This document shows positions 1 to 5,092 of a stretch of DNA of 5,816 nucleotides, one piece after another (the first letter of the stretch is position 1; each line of letters begins with the position of its first letter). This DNA comes from Caulobacteraceae bacterium (GTDB lineage Bacteria > Pseudomonadota > Alphaproteobacteria > Caulobacterales > Caulobacteraceae). The translations under genes were made by a program, and so were the position numbers. A model generated the notes under the pieces. The model was not told where the DNA came from and ran no database searches. It worked only from the letters and a program-made list of their open reading frames with translations. The DNA lies in contig CANGEH010000150.1 in NCBI GenBank assembly GCA_947452665.1, positions 1-5,816 on the forward strand, written 5' to 3'.

Positions 1-15
1 TGGGATAGTCCTTTC
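1..15 (-). promoter_or_regulatory. Probable ribosome binding site of the gene downstream of ffh
   Basis: Read on the minus strand, GAAAGGA (positions 15-9) is a good Shine-Dalgarno sequence. The window ends 7 nt later on an A that could be the first base of an ATG. The ffh stop lies only about 20 nt upstream, so the next gene is probably in the same operon. In many alphaproteobacteria ffh is followed by rpsP (ribosomal protein S16), which is the likeliest identity. No coding sequence of it is visible, so this is inference from gene order and spacing. Confidence 0.45.
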
Positions 16-32
16 AGAGATCAGGGTATGGG

Positions 33-1562
33 TCAGGATTTGGGTTTGAACAGACCGCCCAGGCCGGGAAGTCCGCTCGGTGGATTGGTTGGATTGCCCA
101 GACCCGGAAGACCGGGCAGGGGCGGTGAAACAGGATCGGATGGGCCAAGCTTGCCGCCGCCCATGGCCTTCATGCGCGCCAGATCGGCACCGCCACCAGA
201 CGGCATTCCAGGCAATTGCGCGCCCATCATCTGGGCCATGCGGGCCATGCCCTTGCCGCCATCGCGGCTCATCATCTTAAAGGCATCGGCCATTTGTCGG
301 TGCTGCTTGAGCAGGCGATTGACCTCGGCCACATCAACACCAGAGCCAGCAGCAATGCGGCGCTTACGCGAGGCGGCCAGAATATCGGGCTTTTTGCGCT
401 CGAGCGGCGTCATGGACGAGATGATCGCCATCTGCCGGGTCAGCACCTTATCATTCATATTGGACTCGGCCATTTGCTGCTTGGCCTTTTGCACGCCCGG
501 CAGCATGCCCATAATACCCTTCATGCCGCCCATGCGCTGCATCTGACGCAACTGGTCGGACAGGTCTTCGAGGTCGAACTGGCCCTTGGCCAGCTTACGG
601 GCCATTTTCTCGGCCTTGACCTGATCCATTTCGGCGGCGGCGCGCTCGACTAGGGCGACAATATCGCCTTGGCCCAGAATCCGGCCAGCCACGCGGCGGG
701 CATCAAACACATCCAGCGCATCGACCTGTTCGCCCGCGCCCATAAACTTGATCGGCAGGCCGGTGACCGCGCGCATGGACAAGGCCGCCCCGCCGCGCCC
801 ATCGCCATCGGCGCGGGTCAAGATTAGGCCAGTCAGCGGTAGGCGCTCATGAAACGCCGCCGCTGTGCGCACAGCGTCCTGGCCGGTCAGGCTATCGGCG
901 ACCAGCAAGGTCTCGACCGGATTGGCAATCCGCGCAATCTCGGCGGCCTCGGCCATCATGGCCTCGTCCAGGGTGGTGCGACCGGCCGTGTCTAGAATAA
1001 GAACATCATAGCCGCCCAGCCGCGCTGCACTGACCGCCCGCCGCGCAATATCAGCTGCGCCCTGGCCCGCCATAATCGGCAAGGTATCGACCCCGATCTG
1101 GGTTCCCAGCAGGGCCAATTGCTCCATGGCCGCCGGACGGCGGGTATCGAGGCTGGCCAACATGACCTTTTTGCGTTCGGTCTTGGTAATGCGCAAGGCC
1201 AGCTTTGCCGAGGTCGTGGTCTTGCCCGAACCTTGCAAGCCGGCCATCAAGATCACGGCGGGCGGATTGGCGGCCAGATTAAGCGGGGTAGGCTCTTCGC
1301 CGCCCAGCGTCTCGATCAGACCATCATAGACAATCTTGACCACCTGATCGGCGGGGCGGACCGAGCGGATCACATCCTCGCCCGTGGCGCGAACCTTGGC
1401 CTTGGCAATAAAGTCCTTGACCACCGGCAGGGCGACATCGGCCTCAAGCAAGGCGGTGCGCACCTGGGCAAGCGCCTCGGCGACATCCTTTTCAGACAAA
1501 ACGCCGCGGCCCGAAAGCCGGTCAAATACGCCTGAAATCTGCTGTGTCAGTCCGTCGAACAT
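33..1562 (-). CDS. ffh: Signal recognition particle GTPase Ffh (SRP54)
   Basis: Ffh is the protein subunit of the bacterial signal recognition particle. It binds 4.5S RNA and signal sequences of nascent membrane proteins and docks on FtsY in a GTP-dependent cycle. The 509 residues show the full NG-M architecture. After an N domain come the P-loop GLQGSGKT (about 108-115), DTRRPAA (about 139-145), DTAGR (about 191-195) and TRADGDGRGG (about 249-258), where R replaces the lysine of the usual TKxDGDARGG. The M domain holds RKRRIAAGSG (about 399-408), which binds SRP RNA, and many methionines. The C-terminal tail is rich in Gly, Pro and Leu (PGLPGLG-like units). The start is the ATG at 1562 (MFDGLTQQISG), where the family begins; an upstream in-frame GTG at 1598 would add 12 residues unlike Ffh. 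No good Shine-Dalgarno precedes this ATG. Length is a little above the E. coli form because of the tail. Confidence 0.97.
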   Translation of the reverse strand: MFDGLTQQISGVFDRLSGRGVLSEKDVAEALAQVRTALLEADVALPVVKDFIAKAKVRATGEDVIRSVRPADQVVKIVYDGLIETLGGEEPTPLNLAANPPAVILMAGLQGSGKTTTSAKLALRITKTERKKVMLASLDTRRPAAMEQLALLGTQIGVDTLPIMAGQGAADIARRAVSAARLGGYDVLILDTAGRTTLDEAMMAEAAEIARIANPVETLLVADSLTGQDAVRTAAAFHERLPLTGLILTRADGDGRGGAALSMRAVTGLPIKFMGAGEQVDALDVFDARRVAGRILGQGDIVALVERAAAEMDQVKAEKMARKLAKGQFDLEDLSDQLRQMQRMGGMKGIMGMLPGVQKAKQQMAESNMNDKVLTRQMAIISSMTPLERKKPDILAASRKRRIAAGSGVDVAEVNRLLKQHRQMADAFKMMSRDGGKGMARMAQMMGAQLPGMPSGGGADLARMKAMGGGKLGPSDPVSPPLPGLPGLGNPTNPPSGLPGLGGLFKPKS

Positions 1563-1718
1563 GGGTCTACCAAAGGGGCCGTGCCCGCCCAGACCCACAC
1601 TCCAAACGAAGCTCGCCCCCGCGAGCGATCACGCCGACGGAGGGGTCTCGCCGCCCTCGTCCTTGGCGAGCCAAGGGGTCGTGACGGTGGAGGGCGCATC
1701 GGGGATGACACCGAGAAG
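1562..1718 (-). promoter_or_regulatory. Candidate structured 5' leader of ffh
   Basis: This gene-free stretch is dense in perfect inverted repeats when read as the ffh leader RNA. A 7-bp stem (CGCCCTC, 1652-1658, with GAGGGCG, 1690-1696) encloses a hairpin with 6-bp arms (CCTTGG-CGAG-CCAAGG, 1661-1676). A second hairpin, GCTCGC-CCCC-GCGAGC, lies at 1611-1626. A third stem of 7 bp (1562-1568 with 1591-1597) closes on the first base of the ffh ATG and contains a small hairpin, GGGC-CGT-GCCC (1576-1586). No U-tract follows any stem, so these are not ordinary terminators. I do not recognise a known RNA family. The region is GC-rich, so some of the pairing may be chance. Both the leader boundaries and its function are inferred. 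Confidence 0.35.
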
Positions 1719-1724
1719 ACCGGG

Positions 1725-1753
1725 CTTGTACGCTAGGGCGGGGCCGGGGTCAA
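1725..1753 (-). promoter_or_regulatory. ffh: Candidate sigma-70 type promoter of ffh
   Basis: On the minus strand TTGACC (1753-1748) and TACAAG (1730-1725) are separated by exactly 17 nt, giving near-consensus -35 and -10 boxes. A start near 1718 would leave a leader of about 155 nt before the ffh ATG. Caulobacter-type promoters often have a GCTA-containing -10 instead, and a CTAG lies just beside this site, so the exact -10 is uncertain. Confidence 0.4.
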
Positions 1754-1802
1754 GGAAGGGGGGTTAGCGAAGCCTTGGTCAACATCTTGAGCAACGCAAA
1801 TC

Positions 1803-1819
1803 TTGCCAATTTTTGCCAA
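1803..1819 (+). repeat. Tandem TTGCCAA direct repeat upstream of parD
   Basis: TTGCCAA occurs at 1803-1809 and again at 1813-1819, a 10-bp period or about one helical turn. Related words, TTGGTCAA (1775) and TTGAGCAA (1787), lie just upstream. ParD-like ribbon-helix-helix antitoxins usually bind short repeats in their own promoter, so this is a candidate autoregulatory operator. That role is inferred from position only. Confidence 0.4.
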
Positions 1820-1831
1820 ACCAGTTAGTGT
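1803..1831 (+). promoter_or_regulatory. Candidate promoter of parDE, possibly leaderless
   Basis: TTGCCA (1803-1808), a 17-nt spacer and a weak -10, TAGTGT (1826-1831), would place the transcription start on or next to the parD ATG at 1838. No clear Shine-Dalgarno precedes that ATG, which fits a leaderless message. The -10 is poor, so confidence is low. Confidence 0.3.
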
Positions 1832-1837
1832 GGTCCC

Positions 1838-2077
1838 ATGACAACCATGAATGTCTCGTTGCCAGATGCCCTCAAGACCTTTGTCGATGACCAGGTTGCG
1901 CAGCACGGCTATGGTACGAGCAGCGCCTATATTCAGGAATTGATCCGCAAGGATCGCGACCGCCTAGCCCTGCGCCGCCTCTTGCTTGATGGCGCGGCCT
2001 CGCCCTTGGCAGGTCCCGCCGATGCAGCCTATTTTGACACCCTGCGCCGAGGCATTCGGGACTCTAGGCGCACTTGA
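1838..2077 (+). CDS. ParD-family type II antitoxin
   Basis: This 79-residue protein has the layout of CopG/ParD ribbon-helix-helix antitoxins. The beta strand TMNVSLPD (about 3-10) is followed by a first helix (ALKTFVDDQVAQ), then GYGTSSAYIQELIRKD, the turn and second helix seen in the CC2985/ParD group. The C-terminal third (about 46-79), with ADAAYFDTLRRGI, is the part that normally wraps the toxin. It should neutralise the product of the next gene and repress the operon. I chose the ATG at 1838; an ATG at 1847 in the same frame would also keep the whole fold. The stop codon overlaps the start of the toxin gene. It sits divergently from ffh and next to no mobile element. Confidence 0.87.
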   Translation: MTTMNVSLPDALKTFVDDQVAQHGYGTSSAYIQELIRKDRDRLALRRLLLDGAASPLAGPADAAYFDTLRRGIRDSRRT

Positions 2078-2397
2078 CAGCCAAGCCCATACTCAGACGG
2101 CAGGCCGCCGGGCAGGATATCGCCGACGCGCTAACCTATTACCTAGGTGAGGCAGGCGAAGCCACGGCCATTGGGCTGATCGACGCGCTTGCAGCAGCCC
2201 TTGACCAGATTGGTGACAACCCAAAAGCCGATTCAAACCGCTATGCCCACGCCCTGCAAATTGAGGGCTTAAAAGCTTGGCCACTCAAACGATATCCGTA
2301 TCTCGTGTTTTACATGGAATACGAGGCCCAGATCGAAATCTGGCGGGTCCTAAACGGTCAGAGCGACATTCAAGCCTGGCTCGCGGAGCCAGACTAG
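2074..2397 (+). CDS. ParE-family type II toxin (RelE/ParE superfamily)
   Basis: The 107-residue product matches the RelE/ParE superfamily pattern. An N-terminal ILRRQAAGQDIADALTYY strand and helix is followed by a second helix (ALAAALDQIGDNP), then GLKAWPLKRYPYLVFYMEYEAQIEIWRVLNGQSDIQAWL. The latter is the typical strand series with aromatic YLVFY and an RVLxGxxDI ending. ParE toxins generally poison DNA gyrase, while RelE relatives cut mRNA on the ribosome; which applies here cannot be read from sequence. The only suitable start is TTG at 2074-2076, overlapping the antitoxin stop as TTGA. The next in-frame Met is far inside the fold. An AGG five bases upstream of the TTG could serve as ribosome binding site. 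It ends 4 nt from the oppositely oriented lipoprotein gene. Confidence 0.86.
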   Translation: MTAKPILRRQAAGQDIADALTYYLGEAGEATAIGLIDALAAALDQIGDNPKADSNRYAHALQIEGLKAWPLKRYPYLVFYMEYEAQIEIWRVLNGQSDIQAWLAEPD

Positions 2398-2401
2398 CGC
2401 C

Positions 2402-2974
2402 CTACTGCCCCACCAACCCCTCCGCCACAGGCCGCTTCTGGTCTGGCTTCACAAAGGTCAGGGTGATGCGGCCGACATGGACGCCGAACTTGCTGATGTC
2501 GGCGCGGTTGATCACGGCGCCGTCGGCGAACAAGTGGCTCCAGTCATCGACATCGACGACAATACTGCGCTTGCCCATGGGCAGGCGCAGCTTGTACTGG
2601 ATGCGCAGGGCATTGCCGCTTGTGGTGACATTGGCCACGCCCTCGACATCACCGGCCCGGCCCTCATAGCGGCCTGGCGCCACCTTTTTAAACGTCCAGG
2701 TGCGGGTCTGGCGCTCGCCATCATTCCATAAGAATTGTTCATGCAGGGTCAGGGTATCGCCCGCCAGCACCCCGTCGGCCACCACGGTAAAGGACCGCTG
2801 AAGCTTGGTGTCGCGGCCCTCAAACAGGCCATAGGCATAGGTGCGGCCCTGGAAATAATCCTCCAGCACAAAACTGGGCGTCGGCTGGCTATTGGTCTGG
2901 GGCGTCAGGGTGGTGCAGGCCCCAAGGGCGAGGCTGGCGGCGGCTGCGGCGGCGGCCAAGGCGATCTTGCGCAT
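2402..2974 (-). CDS. DUF3833-family lipoprotein
   Basis: This is a 190-residue envelope lipoprotein of unknown molecular function. The N-terminus MRKIALAAAAAAASLALGAC is a lipoprotein signal peptide with lipobox LGAC and lipidated Cys20. The residue after the Cys is Thr rather than Asp, so sorting to the outer membrane is likely. The mature part matches my recollection of DUF3833: FVLEDYFQG (about 35-43), GLFEGRDTKLQRSFTV (about 49-64), WNDGERQTRTW (about 83-93), a DDW motif (143-145) and INRADISKFGVHVG (about 155-168). I start it at the ATG at 2974, because AGGAGA lies 6 nt upstream (2986-2981) and the lipoprotein signal begins there. A longer frame to 3034 would hide the signal peptide behind 20 residues. 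It is divergent from the ferritin-like gene and shares its unusual intergenic region. Confidence 0.85.
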   Translation of the reverse strand: MRKIALAAAAAAASLALGACTTLTPQTNSQPTPSFVLEDYFQGRTYAYGLFEGRDTKLQRSFTVVADGVLAGDTLTLHEQFLWNDGERQTRTWTFKKVAPGRYEGRAGDVEGVANVTTSGNALRIQYKLRLPMGKRSIVVDVDDWSHLFADGAVINRADISKFGVHVGRITLTFVKPDQKRPVAEGLVGQ

Positions 2975-2980
2975 AATAGG

Positions 2981-2986
2981 TCTCCT
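2981..2986 (-). promoter_or_regulatory. Ribosome binding site of the DUF3833 lipoprotein gene
   Basis: AGGAGA on the minus strand, 6 nt before the ATG at 2974, is a strong Shine-Dalgarno sequence. It decides the start in favour of the form with an exposed lipoprotein signal peptide. Confidence 0.75.
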
Positions 2987-3041
2987 ATAGAGCGGGTTTA
3001 ACTGGTCTACGGCCAAATCGCTGCACTGGTTCACTTCCGGC

Positions 3042-3067
3042 CAGTTTTGACGTGGTCGTCAAAACTG
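3042..3067. promoter_or_regulatory. Perfect 11-bp-arm dyad (operator candidate 1)
   Basis: CAGTTTTGACG (3042-3052) and its exact reverse complement CGTCAAAACTG (3057-3067) flank the 4-nt centre TGGT. The core, TTGACG-N4-CGTCAA, is repeated in the dyad at 3083-3108. It lies between two divergent genes and has no U-tract in either direction beyond the arms themselves. A dimeric helix-turn-helix regulator is the likely ligand. The 5-6-5 geometry (TTGAC-N6-GTCAA) would suit several families, and I cannot name one. Confidence 0.65.
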
Positions 3068-3082
3068 CGTTCGGGCGCCCGC

Positions 3083-3108
3083 AAAACTTGACGGGGCCGT
3101 CAATTTTT
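3083..3108. promoter_or_regulatory. 11-bp-arm dyad with one mismatch (operator candidate 2)
   Basis: AAAACTTGACG (3083-3093) pairs with CGTCAATTTTT (3098-3108) at 10 of 11 positions around the centre GGGC. The inner six bases of each arm equal those of the dyad at 3042-3067. Centre-to-centre distance is 41 bp, close to four helical turns, so two dimers would sit on the same DNA face. On the plus strand TTTTT follows, but the gene it could terminate would run in from a region with no gene, so a regulatory role is preferred. Confidence 0.6.
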
Positions 3109-3126
3109 CCTTGACGCCTCGCGCCG

Positions 3127-3132
3127 TTAGAA
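3127..3132 (+). promoter_or_regulatory. Weak candidate -10 box of the ferritin-like gene
   Basis: TTAGAA, inside GTTAGAAG, partly fits the Caulobacter-type -10 GCTANAWC. No good -35 lies at the right distance (TTTTTC at 3104-3109). If it is used, transcription starts near 3139, and the dyads centre about 43 and 84 bp upstream, positions typical of activators. A TTGACG half-site at 3111 also lies close by. This is a guess from spacing. Confidence 0.2.
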
Positions 3133-3190
3133 GGACGCTCAAGCTCTTGGAACCTGACGGCGCGCGCTGTGCAGGTTTGATCCAGTTTGC

Positions 3191-3194
3191 GGAG
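3191..3194 (+). promoter_or_regulatory. Ribosome binding site deciding the ferritin-like start
   Basis: GGAG lies 7 nt before the ATG at 3202 and supports that start over an in-frame TTG at 3187, which would overlap the Shine-Dalgarno itself. Confidence 0.65.
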
Positions 3195-3201
3195 CGCATC
3201 C

Positions 3202-4329
3202 ATGACCGATAAGAATATTACCAAGGATTCCATGTACGACGCCGTGGCGCCGGACGATTTTGAGTCCATGCTGGAACTGGACCGCTATAATAATCGCTCG
3301 ACCGCTTTTGATAAGATTATCTCGGCCACCCACGACCATTTTTGGGACCCGCTCGACACCAAATATATCGATTTTGATGAGCCGTTTGACATGATCAATG
3401 AGCCTCTGGTGCCAGAGGAAATGATCGCGGCCCTGCAGACCGATTATGTGTCCAACCACTTGTCGGACCCCAGGGAGCGCACCCGCTTTATCAATACCAT
3501 GGTGCTGCATAATTTCTCGTCCATCCTGCATGGCGAACAAGGCGCGCTGAACCTGTCGGCCTCGCTTTGCCATGTGCTCAAGGATCAGGGCGCGCAGGAA
3601 TACGCCGCCAACCAGACCCGCGAGGAAGCCCGCCACGTCACCGGCTTTGCCAAATATATTAAGGCGCGTTGGGGCCGGCCGCTCGAATGCGGCGCGGTGC
3701 TCAAGGACCTATTGGTCGAGATCATTCATGCGCCCGAGGTCTATAAAAAGATCATCGGCATGCAGATGCTGGTTGAGGGTCTGGCCATGGGCGCCTTTGC
3801 CAGCTTTTATAACAATATCCGTGACCCCCTGGGCAAGAAGCTCTTGCAACTGGTCATGACCGACGAGGCCTTCCACCACAAGTTTGGTAAGATCTGGGCC
3901 GATCGCACCGTGCCCAAGCTCGATCCCGAAGAGCACGCGATTATCGAGGACTGGGCAGCGCACTGCTTCCAGACCCTATTGTTCAACCTGGTGTCCCCGA
4001 CCCAGCAAATGGCCCTCTATGCCGATTTTGGCCTGGATGGCATGAAGGTGATCGAAGAGTTCCAAAAGGTCATGACCGATGATGTGCGCCGCGAAAGCAT
4101 GCGTGAATCGGCCAATATCTTCCGCGTCCTGATCAAGACCCTGCTCAATGCCGGGATCATTACCGATCGCACCCGCGCCTTCTACGCCATGTATGTGGAC
4201 ATGGAAGAGCTCAAGAACGAGGGCGAGCGCATGGTCGGTGACGATATTGCCGAGGACGGCATTCGTTATCTTCAAGCGATCAATTTCAAGGATCGTGTGG
4301 CCGAGACCGTGCGCATCGCCGCCGAATAG
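3202..4329 (+). CDS. Ferritin-like diiron protein of unknown function
   Basis: The 375-residue product begins MTDKNITKDSMYDAV and has no signal peptide, so it is probably cytoplasmic. It carries the complete ligand set of a four-helix-bundle diiron centre: Glu112 (HGEQGA), Glu142-x-x-His145 (EEARH), Glu192 (MLVEGLA) and Glu222-x-x-His225 (DEAFHH). The 30-residue step from each lone Glu to its ExxH motif is the spacing seen in ferritin-like oxidases and ribonucleotide reductase small subunits. The protein is much longer than storage ferritins (about 160 residues), with N- and C-terminal regions of about 100 and 145 residues outside the core. An oxygen-activating oxidase or oxygenase is therefore more likely than iron storage. 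I see no reductase partner or biosynthetic neighbour to suggest a substrate. It is a single-gene unit: a Shine-Dalgarno precedes it and a strong terminator follows. Confidence 0.85.
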   Translation: MTDKNITKDSMYDAVAPDDFESMLELDRYNNRSTAFDKIISATHDHFWDPLDTKYIDFDEPFDMINEPLVPEEMIAALQTDYVSNHLSDPRERTRFINTMVLHNFSSILHGEQGALNLSASLCHVLKDQGAQEYAANQTREEARHVTGFAKYIKARWGRPLECGAVLKDLLVEIIHAPEVYKKIIGMQMLVEGLAMGAFASFYNNIRDPLGKKLLQLVMTDEAFHHKFGKIWADRTVPKLDPEEHAIIEDWAAHCFQTLLFNLVSPTQQMALYADFGLDGMKVIEEFQKVMTDDVRRESMRESANIFRVLIKTLLNAGIITDRTRAFYAMYVDMEELKNEGERMVGDDIAEDGIRYLQAINFKDRVAETVRIAAE

Positions 4330-4356
4330 ATCGGCCCAAGCTTGCCAATTGAGGTG

Positions 4357-4387
4357 CGCCCCGCCGGTCCTTTGGCGGGGCGTTTTT
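4357..4387 (+). terminator. Intrinsic terminator after the ferritin-like gene
   Basis: A perfect 9-bp stem, CGCCCCGCC (4357-4365) with GGCGGGGCG (4374-4382), has an 8-nt loop and is followed at once by TTTTT (4383-4387). It lies 27 nt after the stop codon and separates this unit from the lipocalin gene. Confidence 0.93.
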
Positions 4388-4404
4388 CGTCTCGTGTCTG
4401 AAAA

Positions 4405-4421
4405 ATGACCAAGCCGGTCAT
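4405..4421. repeat. Short inverted repeat upstream of the lipocalin gene
   Basis: ATGACC-AAGCC-GGTCAT is a perfect 6-bp-arm dyad about 50 nt before the lipocalin start. Its position in the probable promoter region makes it a possible operator. Six-base arms can occur by chance, and I find no convincing -35/-10 pair to place it against. Confidence 0.3.
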
Positions 4422-4471
4422 CCTGTTTTAACCTTTGGGCGTAGATAGGGGGTGAGCCGCTGGAGCACCCC

Positions 4472-5047
4472 ATGACCCGATCTACCTGCCTGTGCGTTTG
4501 TCTTGGTCTAATGCTTTGGTTTGGCCCCGCCCCGGCCGCCCTTGCCAAGTCCGGCAATGCCAATGTGCCGTCTCCGTCCAAACTTGTTGATGTCGATCGC
4601 TATGTCGGACGCTATTACGAGCTGGCGCGTTATGAAAACGTGTTTCAGCGCGATTGTGAGGGCGTCAGCGCCGATTATCGCAAACTGCCTGATGGCCTGA
4701 TCGAGGTCTTTAATGTCTGCCGTCAGGGCGCGGCCGATGGCAAGATCAAGCCGGTGCGCGGCCGCGCCAAGCTGGTGCCGGGCAGTGGCAATGCCAAGTT
4801 CAAGGTCTCGTTTCTAGGCCCGCTATTTATCGGCGATTACTGGGTGCTGGACCGGGCCGACGACTATCGATGGGCGATTGTCAGCGACCGGTCCGGGCAT
4901 TTCTTGTGGCTCCTGCACCGCCAACCCACGCCCAGCCCCGCCGAAGTCGCCGGCCTGGTCGCAAAGGCCAAGGCGCTCGGCTTCAACACCGCCATGCTGC
5001 GCTTCACCAAACAACCGCCGTTAGCGCATAGCGAGGCGGCGCGGTAA
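4472..5047 (+). CDS. Secreted Blc-like bacterial lipocalin
   Basis: The 191-residue protein starts with a Sec signal peptide: a short basic end, a hydrophobic core (LCVCLGLMLWFG) and an AxA site, AALA, after residue 25. The mature part is a bacterial lipocalin. VDVDRYVGRYYELARYENVFQRDC (39-62) is the first strand region, KVSFLGPLFIGDYWVLDRADDYRWAIVSD (111-139) closely resembles the Blc core, and HFLWLLHR (143-150) supplies the late conserved Arg. Cys62 and Cys83 sit where many bacterial lipocalins form a disulfide. Blc-type lipocalins bind lipids or lysophospholipids in the envelope under stress. Two things are unusual. The Trp of the GxW motif is Tyr48, and there is no lipobox, so the protein should be soluble in the periplasm rather than membrane-anchored. 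GGAG at 4462-4465, 6 nt upstream, supports the start. Confidence 0.88.
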   Translation: MTRSTCLCVCLGLMLWFGPAPAALAKSGNANVPSPSKLVDVDRYVGRYYELARYENVFQRDCEGVSADYRKLPDGLIEVFNVCRQGAADGKIKPVRGRAKLVPGSGNAKFKVSFLGPLFIGDYWVLDRADDYRWAIVSDRSGHFLWLLHRQPTPSPAEVAGLVAKAKALGFNTAMLRFTKQPPLAHSEAAR

Positions 5048-5057
5048 AACTGCCCCC

Positions 5058-5086
5058 TTGCCAAATGAACAAAGCCGGAACAAACT
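5058..5086 (+). promoter_or_regulatory. Candidate mmcB promoter, possibly leaderless
   Basis: TTGCCA (5058-5063), a 17-nt spacer and CAAACT (5081-5086) would start transcription at about 5093, the mmcB ATG. The LexA box fills the space between and just touches the -10, a good position for repression. The -10 match is weak, but no strong Shine-Dalgarno is present (only GGTGG). Confidence 0.35.
5067..5081. promoter_or_regulatory. LexA (SOS) box of mmcB
   Basis: GAAC-AAAGCCG-GAAC is a perfect match to the alphaproteobacterial LexA operator, GTTC-N7-GTTC read on the other strand. It ends 11 nt before the mmcB start codon. mmcB is known as an SOS gene in Caulobacter crescentus, so position, motif and gene agree. 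Confidence 0.88.
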
Positions 5087-5092
5087 GGTGGC

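Noticed and set aside
28..653. Open frames on the plus strand opposite ffh
   Set aside because: They are antisense shadows of an unmistakable ffh, with low-complexity Pro/Arg/His-rich translations and no family resemblance.
1563..1598. A 12-residue N-terminal extension of Ffh from a GTG
   Set aside because: Family members begin at MFDGL; the extra residues come from the leader repeat region.
1611..1676. Hairpins at 1611-1626 and 1661-1676 as intrinsic terminators
   Set aside because: No U-tract follows on either strand, and no gene ends nearby.
1547..1699. A 50-residue open frame on the minus strand ahead of and overlapping the ffh start
   Set aside because: Its composition is Arg/Pro-rich, as expected from GC-rich non-coding DNA, it has no Shine-Dalgarno, and it covers the inverted repeats. 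A regulatory uORF cannot be excluded, but nothing supports it.
3083..3108. The second dyad as a plus-strand terminator because TTTTT follows
   Set aside because: No plus-strand gene runs into it, the T run is itself part of the right arm, and the neighbouring dyad with the same core has no such tract beyond its arms.
3187..3201. TTG start adding five residues to the ferritin-like protein
   Set aside because: The Shine-Dalgarno GGAG at 3191-3194 fits the ATG at 3202 and would lie inside the longer form.
3139..3963. Minus-strand open frames opposite the ferritin-like gene
   Set aside because: They are shadows of a coding sequence with complete diiron motifs, and one would run across the intergenic dyads.
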